A stretch of 18,170 bases of DNA from contig JAPLWW010000098.1 in NCBI GenBank assembly GCA_026396375.1, positions 1 through 18,170 of the forward strand, written 5' to 3'. Below, in pieces: positions 5,496 to 14,300 of this stretch (the stretch's first letter is position 1; each line of letters opens with the position of its first letter). The translations under genes were made by a program, and so were the position numbers. The stretch is from Microcaldota archaeon (lineage in GTDB: Archaea > Micrarchaeota > Micrarchaeia > Anstonellales > J096). The notes under the pieces were generated by a model, which saw nothing but the letters and a program-made list of their open reading frames with translations, searched no databases and was not told where the DNA came from.

Positions 5496-6734
5496 ATGAA
5501 GGTTTTCGTGAAGACATACGGCTGCACGCTCAACAGGGCGGACGGGGAAACCCTCTCCGCCCTTGTCGGGCAGGGCGGCCATGCCATTGTTGGCAAGGAG
5601 GAGGATGCTGACATCATCATTGTCAACACCTGCACAGTAAAGCTTCCGACTGAGAACAAGATCCTCAGCTATTTGAGAAAATTAAAGGAAAGCAGAAGGA
5701 AGTTCATAATCTCAGGGTGCATGACTGTTGACAGCTCATTGTTGAAGAAGTTCAATGCGCCGATGCTTGGCCCTTCCTCGCTCAGATATGTCAACAGGGC
5801 GATAGAGGATTGCCTGAACAATGATGCAAAATATTACGGGATTGTTGAAAGCAAGGATTTCCTGCCAAAGATATTCTCGCCTCCGATAGCAAGGATATCC
5901 ATCGGCGAGGGATGCACTGACAGGTGCTTCTTCTGCCAGTCAAGGCTTGCAAGGCCCAAATTGATCAGCCAAAGCCCAAAGTCAATAATCCTGCAGATGG
6001 AAAATGCGATAGCAAAGGGATGCAAAGAGATCCAGTTCAGCGGATGCGACACAGGGGCCTATGGATTGGATATTAATACTAATTTGGTTGAGCTCCTGAA
6101 AAACGCGGTTGAGGTTGAGGGGGATTTCATGATAAGGATTGGCATGGCAAACCCCCACCACATCAAGAGGATTGCAAAGGATCTTGCGGAATTATACAAG
6201 AACAGGAAAATATACAAGTTCCTCCATACCTCAGTCCAGTCAGGAAGCAACAAGGTGCTAAGGGAAATGGCAAGGGGCCATAGCATCAGGGATTTTGAGG
6301 ACATTGCCAGTTTCTTCAGGAAAAATGTCAAGGATATCATGATAGAGACAGATATCATTGTCGGATATCCCACTGAAACTGAAAAGGACTTTGAGGAAAC
6401 AGTTGATATGCTGAAAAGGGTTAAGCCGGATGTTGTTAACCTTTCCAAGTTTACGCCGAGAAAGGGAACAGAGGCTGCGGAGATGAAGCAGCTGGCATCT
6501 GAAATAACAAAGCAAAGGAGCATCAAGGTTTCAAAGCTGCTCAAAAAGATAGGATTGGAGAACAGCAGGAAGTATATCGGCAGGAAATTAAGGGTCCTGA
6601 TAACAGAAGAAGGGAAAGGAAGGGCCGAGAACTACAAGCAGGTTGCGATCAACAGGAAAATTAAGCTTGGAGAATGGGTAAATGTGAAAATAACTGATTG
6701 CACTAATACTACCCTGATTGGAAAAGTGGAATGA
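5496..6734 (+). CDS. mtaB: tRNA t6A37 methylthiotransferase (archaeal MtaB/CDKAL1 type)
   Basis: The 412-residue protein has the three-domain layout of methylthiotransferases. The N-terminal UPF0004 domain carries C10 (KTYGCTLN), C46 (VNTCTV) and C75 (ISGCMT), which hold one 4Fe-4S cluster. The radical-SAM domain has C140-x3-C144-x2-C147 (GCTDRCFFC), which holds the SAM-cleaving cluster. A C-terminal TRAM domain at about 353-412 binds tRNA. The enzyme converts N6-threonylcarbamoyladenosine at position 37 to its 2-methylthio form in tRNAs reading ANN codons. The archaeal/eukaryotic subgroup is indicated by the YGCTLN(R)AD start. It follows dnaG by 4 bases, likely in one transcript, and converges on the pilin operon with a one-base gap. 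All catalytic cysteines are present. Confidence 0.93.
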   Translation: MKVFVKTYGCTLNRADGETLSALVGQGGHAIVGKEEDADIIIVNTCTVKLPTENKILSYLRKLKESRRKFIISGCMTVDSSLLKKFNAPMLGPSSLRYVNRAIEDCLNNDAKYYGIVESKDFLPKIFSPPIARISIGEGCTDRCFFCQSRLARPKLISQSPKSIILQMENAIAKGCKEIQFSGCDTGAYGLDINTNLVELLKNAVEVEGDFMIRIGMANPHHIKRIAKDLAELYKNRKIYKFLHTSVQSGSNKVLREMARGHSIRDFEDIASFFRKNVKDIMIETDIIVGYPTETEKDFEETVDMLKRVKPDVVNLSKFTPRKGTEAAEMKQLASEITKQRSIKVSKLLKKIGLENSRKYIGRKLRVLITEEGKGRAENYKQVAINRKIKLGEWVNVKITDCTNTTLIGKVE

Positions 6735-6735
6735 C

Positions 6736-7161
6736 CTATTTCTGGAAAATGAATATAGACATTGGCACAAGCTCTCCGTCGTTGTCCCTTACTATCCTTG
6801 ACATGCTTACCTTCTGGGATAATGCCGGAGTGCAGTCTGATCTGGAAGGATGCCATGTGCTGTTTATCTTCAGGCATACTGAATAGGGAGTTGTCAAGGA
6901 GACATTTTCTATCCTCTGGTTAATATCAGCCTTTGGAATGAGCGTATTGGTCATGGTGTTCTCCATTATCCCATATGTGTCGTTTTCGCTGAACAGCAGG
7001 ATTGATACCCTGACCGCCTCCTTTTCCATCATGTCCTTGTTGTAGTCCCCTATGTTCTGGAAATAGAACAGGAAATTAAGGAATGAAAACAGCGTTATTA
7101 TGAATATCACTGATGCTATTATCGCATCAAAGCTCAATGACTGGCCTTTTTTGAAGCTCAT
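6736..7161 (-). CDS. Prepilin-like protein with class III signal peptide (operon gene 5)
   Basis: The protein has 141 residues. The start at 7161 is fixed by an ATGA overlap with the stop of the preceding gene, with a GGTGGG ribosome site nearby. The N-terminus MSFKKGQSLSFDAIIASVIFI has the basic-GQS form of archaeal prepilins, cleaved by the FlaK/EppA-type prepilin peptidase, followed by a ~22-residue helix that would form the filament core. The rest is soluble and external, with sequons such as NDT, NVS and NST and two cysteines that could form a disulfide. It is the last gene of the five-gene operon. It is probably a minor pilin; its role in the filament is not known. Confidence 0.8.
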   Translation of the reverse strand: MSFKKGQSLSFDAIIASVIFIITLFSFLNFLFYFQNIGDYNKDMMEKEAVRVSILLFSENDTYGIMENTMTNTLIPKADINQRIENVSLTTPYSVCLKINSTWHPSRSDCTPALSQKVSMSRIVRDNDGELVPMSIFIFQK

Positions 7162-7595
7162 CGGCAACCCACCCCTGTCTGGCATACTCTAAGCCCTCCT
7201 TTCCTCATGCTTATGAAGACCTTTTGCGAAGGCTCAAGGGTAACATCATCCCTTATACCGAAACTCATCGCCTTTGTGGAATAGAACGTTCCTGCAGAAT
7301 CTCCGACATTGACGAATATCGCATTCGTGTCCTTGCTTATCGTGATGTTATATGCATAGCCGTTTATGTTTGCCGGCAGTTCAAACTGCGAATCAAAGTC
7401 AGGCCCCATTGAATAGGACGTTGCCATGAACGCCAAAAGCTTGTTCCCTATTATGGTTGACATTATGAAGTTGCTTTTGCCTGTCTCTGACCTTGCCATG
7501 TCAGAGAATACGAATGCCAGGATTATGAAAACCAATAGGAAGACTGCCGAATACACAAGGAATTCCAAAGAAACCTGTCCTTTTGCTGATTTCAT
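7158..7595 (-). CDS. Prepilin with class III signal peptide (operon gene 4)
   Basis: The protein has 145 residues and the clearest class III signal in the window: MKSAKGQVSLEFLVYSAVF. Cleavage is expected near GQ, leaving the conserved Glu at position five of the mature pilin, as in bacterial type IV pilins and archaellins. The hydrophobic helix runs to about residue 31, then a beta-rich external domain (NGYAYNITISKDTNAIFVNVG). Two cysteines lie near the C-terminus (VCQTGVGC). ATG 7595 overlaps the preceding stop (ATGA) and a GAGGT site precedes it. It is a plausible major or minor pilin subunit. Confidence 0.85.
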   Translation of the reverse strand: MKSAKGQVSLEFLVYSAVFLLVFIILAFVFSDMARSETGKSNFIMSTIIGNKLLAFMATSYSMGPDFDSQFELPANINGYAYNITISKDTNAIFVNVGDSAGTFYSTKAMSFGIRDDVTLEPSQKVFISMRKGGLRVCQTGVGCR

Positions 7596-8101
7596 TTTAC
7601 ATACCTCATGTCAACCATGTTAAGGCTTATTGTTTCTGGATCAGTTCCTGAATCAACCGAGCAGTTGACCGAGACCCTCACTATTCCGCCCCCGTTTATG
7701 TGGTTTATGTTGCTGCCGGCCGGCTCGGCTATACTTATATTTTTGTAATCGTCGCTGTTGCTGTTGACTATGTTTACCGGGACTGAGAATGAATCCTGCC
7801 TGGCATCCATTGTGTAGATTGCCGTCAGCATGGCCCTGTCGCTTGAGTTTGTGAATGTTATGTTGTCAAGCACCTGGGGCAGGAAGACATAGAACTGCCT
7901 TTCGCCCGGGCAGAAGGCATACACCTCCTCGATGTTCCTTTTCAAAATGTCCATGCTTTCATAGATGTGCCTTTGGTAAAAAGAGCTGTTCTGGCTTGTC
8001 GAGATGCTCAGAACGAAAAGTATAACTGGGATGACGACCGCGGCTATTGTGGCCACCATCGCAAGGTTCTCAATCGATGCCTGCCCTTTTTTGGAATCCA
8101 T
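7592..8101 (-). CDS. Prepilin with class III signal peptide (operon gene 3)
   Basis: The protein has 169 residues. ATG 8101 is chosen because it shares a base with the preceding TGA and has GGGGTG seven bases upstream; a longer frame from 8119 is less likely. The N-terminus reads MDSKKGQASIENLAMVATI, a GQASxE class III signal with the conserved Glu, followed by a helix to about residue 36. The external part has a CPGERQFYVFLPQVL segment and several sequons. Together with genes 4 and 5 it gives three consecutive GQ-type prepilins. No cognate peptidase, ATPase or TadC-like platform is in the window. Confidence 0.85.
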   Translation of the reverse strand: MDSKKGQASIENLAMVATIAAVVIPVILFVLSISTSQNSSFYQRHIYESMDILKRNIEEVYAFCPGERQFYVFLPQVLDNITFTNSSDRAMLTAIYTMDARQDSFSVPVNIVNSNSDDYKNISIAEPAGSNINHINGGGIVRVSVNCSVDSGTDPETISLNMVDMRYVK

Positions 8102-9744
8102 CACTGAGCACCCCAGCATTTCCTGTCACTGATAAGACACGTGAGAGAGGAAGGGATCCTCAAATTGCTTGAAAGGTCGTCTGTCATGATTATGCTTCTC
8201 AATGAGTTTGTCAGCATGCACATGTCCCTTGACTTGCATCCTGGCATGCCCCTGACCACGACAAGGTCTCCAGGTGACCTGCCGCTGTTGCTGTATTGGT
8301 CCATGAACTCAAAGTCTGCGCTGCTGTAGTCCCTGAATGGATATTGTTCGCTGCTCTTTCCCAAGAACTCATTTTCGACATACATCGATGTCAGCCCGTT
8401 GTCCTCATCTGAATATGAATAGCCATTGACCAGCATCCTCTGCAGGAAATTCGGCCCTAGCTCGGTTTGATAATAATAATCGCAGATGAACTGATCCCTC
8501 AATGTCTCAATTCCCAGGAACTTGACGGTTGTAATGGTCTTGTCTTTCGGGTCAATGCTTACATCGTCAGGATAGTTTCCTGTTGCAAAGAACAATGTTA
8601 TGTTGTTATTTTCATTCCTGAAATCTGTTGAATCAGGTATATCTGAAAGATCGAAATCAGGCGCAACTACAAATGGCTTGGTCGTATTGATTCCTTCATC
8701 GGATGGCCTTGGCTTGCATGCCCCTGAATTCAAGGTATCCCATTTGGTAGGATTGAAGACAGAATCAACTGATTCCGAGCAGTTGTCTTCGCAGCAATCG
8801 AATTCATCATATAAGATGTTGCTTGTAATTATGTATGCCCCATAATGGCTCCAATTCTCAACCGATGTACCATCTGTCATGTTTGTGAAATTTCCGTAAA
8901 GGATGTATAATCCAGGATCCTGGGGATCCCCAGACCTGGCCACCTCCCCGACCGAGATTATCGGTCCGTAGAACCATCCCTGGCCTGCCTCCGCAGTGGT
9001 TGCATAAGTGGAAACGCTGCTGTCAAACTCATATTCTATATCATCCCCGTCATGCCTGAACAGGAACCACCTGCTGAGGTTGCTGTTGCCTCCTTTATTG
9101 AAACCTTCCCTTTGGACATAATTATTAGCTAAAGGATCGGGAAGCCCCTCTATGCTGATGTTTGAGGAGAAATTCCTGTATGAGACGAAATAGCTGGACC
9201 TTCCCAACGAGTCAGAGACGTTTATCGTTATGTCAGCAGTTATATTGACCAAAGAAGGCGATGCCATGGAAATGTTGGTTATGTTGAAGCTTATCTCATT
9301 CACAACATAGCCTATTGAGTTGAAGTTCATGTTAAGATCTGAAGCCACACCTGCAAGGGTATTGTTCATTTCAGCAGAAGAATAGTTAAGAGGTTTGTAG
9401 CTCTGATTCTCAAAATATGATATGCTGGTGTTCCCCTTGTTTATCAGGTCCTGGAAAACAAGCCTTATGTTTGTATAGTTGTCTCTGCCTGATGGCACGG
9501 TTATCTGGTTGTATGCTGTGTAGTTGGCCATCTTGAACATGGCGAATTTTCCGACAGACCCGACCATTGTCGACAAGGAGTTGGTGTTGAAGTTTGAGAA
9601 AACCGTCTGGTATGATGTCAATGATATGAGGTCAGAATAGAACATCTCGTTTTCCCTTACAACCGACAAATGCTGGGTTATTGACACCACTGCGAAGATA
9701 AGCAGCATTATTGCAGATAATGAGAAAAAGAACCCTTTTTTCAT
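8101..9744 (-). CDS. Large pilin-like surface protein with N-terminal membrane helix (operon gene 2)
   Basis: The protein has 547 residues. ATG 9744 overlaps the previous stop as ATGA and is preceded by GGTGGTG five bases away; the 32 upstream codons in frame are an artefact. The N-terminus MKKGFFFSLSAIMLLIFAVVS resembles a prepilin helix (basic start, SLSA, long hydrophobic core) but lacks the GQ motif. The rest is predicted outside, with many N-glycosylation sequons (NYT, NIS, NVS, NMT, NWS and others). Cysteine clusters include DCCEDNC and CKSRDMC. A stretch around CDYYYQTELGPNFLQRMLVNG recalls no family I know. It could be a tip adhesin or large minor pilin, analogous to PilY-like or CofB-type subunits, but this is inference. 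Confidence 0.7.
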   Translation of the reverse strand: MKKGFFFSLSAIMLLIFAVVSITQHLSVVRENEMFYSDLISLTSYQTVFSNFNTNSLSTMVGSVGKFAMFKMANYTAYNQITVPSGRDNYTNIRLVFQDLINKGNTSISYFENQSYKPLNYSSAEMNNTLAGVASDLNMNFNSIGYVVNEISFNITNISMASPSLVNITADITINVSDSLGRSSYFVSYRNFSSNISIEGLPDPLANNYVQREGFNKGGNSNLSRWFLFRHDGDDIEYEFDSSVSTYATTAEAGQGWFYGPIISVGEVARSGDPQDPGLYILYGNFTNMTDGTSVENWSHYGAYIITSNILYDEFDCCEDNCSESVDSVFNPTKWDTLNSGACKPRPSDEGINTTKPFVVAPDFDLSDIPDSTDFRNENNNITLFFATGNYPDDVSIDPKDKTITTVKFLGIETLRDQFICDYYYQTELGPNFLQRMLVNGYSYSDEDNGLTSMYVENEFLGKSSEQYPFRDYSSADFEFMDQYSNSGRSPGDLVVVRGMPGCKSRDMCMLTNSLRSIIMTDDLSSNLRIPSSLTCLISDRKCWGAQ

Positions 9745-10262
9745 ACGAACACCACCAGCCTGAGTATGGTATTTTCCATTCCCCATTCCATTGTGAAGTT
9801 CTGCAGGTTGCACGGGACCAAGCCATATTCCCCATGGCATGTCTTGTAGGTATAAGGAGGCGTGGGAGGTATTGAAACCACAATTACTGCGTCGCTGCTC
9901 TGGACCCCTATTCCTGCCTTTGAAACATCGCCTTCAGAGCAGCCGTCTATGACTGACCATTTTGGAGGATTCGATTTGGCGTCATATTTCATGAGATAGT
10001 ATCCGTATCCCGGGGGGAGGTTCTGCCTTATTGAAGAATTGCATTCTGCGTAAACAGTGTCAGGAACATTGCTCAGGATGTTGCTCAATGTCAGCTCTGA
10101 AGACGCTATTGACTTTATGCCGTCTGCCGAAAGCAGCTTTAGCTGGTAGGCAACCGAATACTGGTAAGTGGATGCCCCAAGCCCGAAAAGAAGCAGATTC
10201 AGGGCCATGGATATGATTATCAGTGAAATAAACGCATCCAGAGAGTAAATAAACGCCTTCAT
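9741..10262 (-). CDS. Prepilin-like membrane-anchored protein (operon gene 1)
   Basis: The first gene of the operon encodes 173 residues from ATG 10262; a TTG three bases upstream is less likely because the TATA box 27-29 bases before the ATG predicts a leaderless message. The N-terminus MKAFIYSLDAFISLIIISM is a short basic head, SLDAF, then a ~20-residue helix, like class III-type minor pilins. The external domain has four cysteines (AECNSS, DGCSEG, KTCHGE, VPCNLQ), which probably form two disulfides, and a proline-rich segment (IPPTPPYTY). Its 3' end overlaps gene 2. No family was recognised beyond the pilin-like start. Confidence 0.72.
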   Translation of the reverse strand: MKAFIYSLDAFISLIIISMALNLLLFGLGASTYQYSVAYQLKLLSADGIKSIASSELTLSNILSNVPDTVYAECNSSIRQNLPPGYGYYLMKYDAKSNPPKWSVIDGCSEGDVSKAGIGVQSSDAVIVVSIPPTPPYTYKTCHGEYGLVPCNLQNFTMEWGMENTILRLVVFV

Positions 10263-10280
10263 CAAAGCCTTTTTGCATCT

Positions 10281-10296
10281 AAATATATTTAAATGC
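10281..10296 (-). promoter_or_regulatory. Promoter of the pilin operon (leaderless)
   Basis: AAATATATTTAAATGC contains an almost symmetrical AT-rich core. On the minus strand its centre is 27-29 bases before ATG 10262, so the pilin operon message should begin at its start codon. On the plus strand the same box predicts a start near 10315, exactly where the first hairpin of the adjacent structured region begins. Confidence 0.65.
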
Positions 10297-10312
10297 TATG
10301 CCTAAGGGCCAA

Positions 10313-10468
10313 AGTCCGTCGTCAGGGCTCCGAGGGAGCAGCGACGGAGAATTAGGTGCCCGCAGGCACCAAAATGCCTTCTTTTGAACCCTCCGGGTTC
10401 ACATCCCTCCATGCAAACGCATGAAGTCCTGCGCAGAGCCGGCCGCATCTCGCGACTGCGCAGGCAAA
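10313..10468. ncRNA. Unidentified structured RNA candidate: five perfect hairpins
   Basis: This GC-rich non-coding stretch holds five stems in a row. A: TCCGTCG/CGACGGA (10315-10321/10342-10348), enclosing GCTCC/GGAGC (10327-10331/10335-10339). B: GGTGCC/GGCACC (10355-10360/10365-10370). C: TGAACCC/GGGTTCA (10385-10391/10395-10401). D: CATGC/GCATG (10410-10414/10419-10423). E: CCTGCGCAG/CTGCGCAGG (10428-10436/10456-10464). The strand is uncertain. On the plus strand a TATA box at 10281-10296 predicts a start at stem A. On the minus strand it would be a tail to tRNA-Gly. It lacks the signatures I know for RNase P, SRP, 5S or C/D box RNAs. Confidence 0.5.
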
Positions 10469-10539
10469 TGCGGCTGCCGGGATTTGAACCCGGGTCTTAG
10501 CCTTGGCAAGGCCATATCCTACCGCTAGACTACAACCGC
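10469..10539 (-). tRNA. tRNA-Gly(GCC)
   Basis: The minus strand folds as a 71-base cloverleaf. The acceptor GCGGTTG pairs with CAGCCGC, followed by discriminator A; the D arm is short. The anticodon arm is TGGCC-TTGCCAA-GGCTA with anticodon GCC (complement of 10505-10507), and the T arm CCGGG-TTCAAAT-CCCGG. No intron and no encoded CCA. A TATA-like TTTTAAATG at about 10565-10572 (minus strand) lies at the right distance upstream. Confidence 0.95.
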
Positions 10540-10584
10540 GTGATTAGATAATATAAAAAGCAACATTTAAAACTGATTATGATT

Positions 10585-11298
10585 TCACATGAGTTTCTCG
10601 TATTCCTTGATCAGGGCCAGCATGGCCATCGGATACAGCACCAGCACGGATATTATATTTAGCAGCGGGATTATCAGGGAAACCACAACCAGGGAGAATA
10701 TTATGTATCCCGGGAAATAGTAAACTACCTTTATCAGCGCTATCTTGAATGACTTTGATATCGCGCCGAAGACCTTGCCTGTCTTGATGTATGATACCAC
10801 TGCAGTTGAGAACAGGTATCTCACTGAGAATACGAAGAATAGGACCAGGATTGCGATTATCCCCAGGTAAAAGGTGCTTGAAAGCAGGTTCAAATAATAT
10901 GAAGCCCCTATTATGACTCCTGCGAATATGGATATCGCAAGGTATTCGATGGTCTTTATCACTGTCAAGGGCACTGCATTCTTCATCATGTAGTTTATCA
11001 TTTCAGGTATGCCTGTCCCTTTTCTGTATAAATTTTGGACGTCAAGCGCCTTGATCAGGGATCCGTATGCCCCCGAAAGCAGGATATGCGCAAACAATAT
11101 GTACAATGAGAATGACACCAGGGAAATGATTGTTGCCTGGACTCCCCCGTAGCCTGCTATTATTGATATTATCCCCACGATTCCCAAAGGCGCCAGAAGC
11201 GACAATAGCAATACAACCAGGTAGGAAAGCATTATTTTTACATATTCGACGGGTTTGTCAGCCACAATTTCCTTGTACGCATACGAGAAAGATCCCAT
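10585..11298 (-). CDS. Six-helix integral membrane protein, function unknown
   Basis: The protein has 237 residues, almost all hydrophobic, with likely membrane segments at about 22-48, 54-75, 110-132, 142-167, 192-212 and 213-232. The segment SVRYLFSTAVVSYIKTGKVFGAISKSF, with a polar loop followed by an amphipathic helix, resembles the DUF4013/DUF975-like group of polytopic proteins. That is a pattern impression only. A TATA box (ATTTAAAAA, 11320-11328) is about 26 bases before ATG 11298, so it has its own leaderless promoter. It follows the giant lipoprotein gene in the same direction but need not be in its operon. The tRNA-Gly gene follows it. Confidence 0.8.
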   Translation of the reverse strand: MGSFSYAYKEIVADKPVEYVKIMLSYLVVLLLSLLAPLGIVGIISIIAGYGGVQATIISLVSFSLYILFAHILLSGAYGSLIKALDVQNLYRKGTGIPEMINYMMKNAVPLTVIKTIEYLAISIFAGVIIGASYYLNLLSSTFYLGIIAILVLFFVFSVRYLFSTAVVSYIKTGKVFGAISKSFKIALIKVVYYFPGYIIFSLVVVSLIIPLLNIISVLVLYPMAMLALIKEYEKLM

Positions 11299-11319
11299 AA
11301 TCTAAAATGTCATGCAATC

Positions 11320-11328
11320 ATTTAAAAA
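11320..11328 (-). promoter_or_regulatory. TATA box of the six-helix membrane protein gene
   Basis: ATTTAAAAA (plus-strand reading) sits about 26 bases before ATG 11298 on the minus strand, with no Shine-Dalgarno between. It separates this gene from the upstream giant-lipoprotein operon. Confidence 0.6.
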
Positions 11329-11340
11329 CATTGCATAATG

Positions 11341-14300
11341 TCATTCGAGCCTGCAGATATAGTCAAGGCTCCCCCCGCTCAGGAAGGATATTGTCTCTGC
11401 TGAAGTCAATCCCTGGGCGGTGCAGGTCTGGTTCTGCAGCTGGTCCCAGGCAACCGGAAGCCCATATCCCGCATTGGACATGAAGCTGAGGAAATAGGTG
11501 CTGCCTGTCATGTTCGAGGGGCATATCTTCAAGTTGGAATACCTGTTGACTGACGCTATTATGTTCCTGTATTTGTCAGGATCGTTGAAAATGTTCTGCA
11601 TGTCCTGGTCTGAACCTGACTGAATGGCTATTTGATCAAAGGAATATGTTATTACTTGTTTGCTTCCGCTGTAGCACCTTATCTTCATGGAACTTATCTG
11701 GGTTTCATCCTTGCACGCGCTCTGGGGTATGCAGTTTACTCCACTATTATTCTGAGTCATGTTCTTGCATTCAGAGTCGTTCAGGATATTGATGACCATC
11801 GGGATGCTCAGCCTCACCTTCTTTGAGAACATCTCGCCCAATTTTGAGTATGCTGTGAAAGTTTCCGTAAGCCTGTTGTTTTCATCGATTGGATACAGAA
11901 GGCGGTTATAATAGGCCGGATCGCTGGATGTGCTGCCCTTGTCTATTGCATATATATTTGATCCTACAGACTCCTTTTTCCAGTCCTCAAAATTCACTGC
12001 AACGATCCCTGAGTCTATCATCCTTTCCATGTTCAGGCCCATGACATTTGCGAATTTTGTAATGTTGAAATTAGGGGCAGCCTTTATGTCCCTTATATAG
12101 ACAACTATCGGCTTTCCATAGACATAGGTTTCATGCGATGAATAATTTATTATGGAGTCTATCATTTCGGTATACCATACCTCATAATTGCTGTCTTTGT
12201 ATCTTTGCGTTAAGGGATCTATCTCTATGTTAAGAACTATCATGTCCGTTGAATCTGAAAGGTTGTTGCATTTTTCAGCTCCCTGGACATAATAGGTCCT
12301 CATGTCGCTGTCCCTTTTGCAGATGTTCCCGTCTATGTTCTTGTTGTTGTTGGTGTTGTATCCGGATATTTTGGCTGCCAGCTTGTTTATCTCTGCCTGA
12401 TTGACAGGTGACGAAGTGAACCAGCCTTTCACTGTCGGGTTGTTAACCGCGATCCAGTCTATTGGATATAATATTGGATCGCATGTCACTGTCATGCTCC
12501 CTATTTTTCTTGAAATGCCTCCTGCAACAGAATTGCATCCAGGGCATTCAGAATCAGGAGCTGGTAACCAAGTGCAGAATTGCCCATTGGCTGAAAATGA
12601 GGGCTGGTTAAGGCAAGCAGGCTTTGTGTAGCACGTCTGCCATGCTGAAGGAGCAGGGCAGCCGGTGCTGGCGTCAGGGCATGACACCACATTGTGAGGG
12701 AGCATGACCTGGTCTGGCCATTGTTTAATGGTCAATGTCCTCGTTTCAGTGTGATAGGTATCGCCTCCAACGCGGCAAGTGCAGTCCCAATAATGACCGC
12801 ATGCCGTATTCTGGCCCAAATAGCTATGGGAGACAGCGCATGATTCTGTTCCAAGTGGCCCTTTCCATCCGTTGTTCGGATCCTTGACCTGCACGCTATA
12901 GGTTATTGTTTTTTGCGGATCGAAAGTAAATGTCTCGAATGCGCTTTGGTTGGCATTGGAGCATCCCAAAGTGTTGCACAATATGAACCTATCCTTATTG
13001 GTCGAATAATATCCTGGGCCTGTAATGTCCTGAGGAGGAGTAACAGGCGCCTTATTGTATGTCAATGTTAACGTATCTACGGTATGCTTTATGGATGCGC
13101 CAGCTCCTTTGGCTGCCAGCTCATCAGTTTCCATCCCGAGCTTTGTCACGGCGCCTATTGCCCTGTATCCGTCTCCGCAATTGCTTAATTTGATTTGTGA
13201 ACCTGATGTGCTGCCGCATCCCGGATCTTTGGGCGGCCCGGGATAGGTCAATACCCCATATTCCTTGAATATGTCAGGCAGGGATATCTGGGCGGTGTTG
13301 GCCTTGAAATTCATCTGCAGGGTGTCAGCTTCGCTTGCATTCTGGGTTATTACCTGGAATTGTCCGCTTGAATTTTCCTTTAAATCAGCCATTACCTCGA
13401 TAGCTGTCGTGCATGTCGGGCAGCTGGCCTTCACCAATTTGTTCCTATTGTCCAGCTCCTCACTGCTCTGGAAAAGGTCGCTCCTGAACGTTGAGTTGTC
13501 AACATAATGATAGCAGTACTCCATGGTTGACGTGCTGTTCAATCTTATTGTGGTGCAGTTCTGCTTCATTGTCTGGGCCCTTCCGGTAACAATGATCGCG
13601 TTTCCCAATGGAACGTATTTCTGGCCCCCGCTCTTGTTGTATATCTCATTTAGCAGCTTTGCCACAAACGGGGGCGATTCGGTGTCGTTGCAGAACCCCT
13701 TGCCCAATTCTGTTAGATTGTTTTCGCATGCGGCTGTGCATGCCTGGTAGCTTCCATACTTGGTGCTTAGAATGCTTATGTCGCACGCATATTTTATTGG
13801 AGGAGTGTTATAGATCCAGCAGGTATCTATTTGGCCGCCGTTATTCTGATTTTGCTTGGTGCAGAGTTTGTATTCGGTATCATAAGTCCCTGAATTGCCA
13901 GTGCAGCATTTTTCATAGCATGTGCTGTTTTGCTCTGCCAGGGATAATTCCGAATAAGTCCCGCAATAGGTATAAAGTGAGGGATCCTCCGCAACCAGCA
14001 TGACTGAAATCCCTCCTTTCAGGTATTCCTCTGTCTTGTTCTTGAGGTAATCGATGGGTGGCCAGAAGTTAGGGGGCTGGTTGTAGTTGTCGGAAATGTT
14101 TTCATTGAAGAATTTCGCAAATGTGATGTTTTTGCCTTTATTGTCTGTTGTAGTCACTTTGAATGGAGGATCTGTAACTAGATAGCTAAGCGAAGGAAAG
14201 CGCTGTATCATATTTTCTTCATCTGTACCGTATGTAGGTCTATATGTAGAACGTTGATCAAAAGGAATAAGTGTCGCTGTGAAATCATATCCTGTTGCCG

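Noticed and set aside
9745..9840. 32-codon N-terminal extension of the large pilin-like protein
   Set aside because: It would overlap the preceding gene by about 100 bases and hide the N-terminal helix; the ATGA overlap and GGTGGTG site at 9744 fit far better.
10315..10348. Signal recognition particle RNA helix 8 (CAGG...AGCAG spacing in stem A)
   Set aside because: The CAGG and AGCAG blocks are ten bases apart as in SRP RNA, but the GNAR tetraloop is missing, the AGC of AGCAG is paired in the best fold, and the surrounding helix 5/6 layout is absent. Treated as chance.
10313..10468. RNase P RNA or C/D box RNA in the hairpin region
   Set aside because: AAAGTCC occurs at 10311-10317, but no paired P4 strand (ACAGAA-type) follows, and no C (RUGAUGA) plus D (CUGA) boxes are found on either strand.
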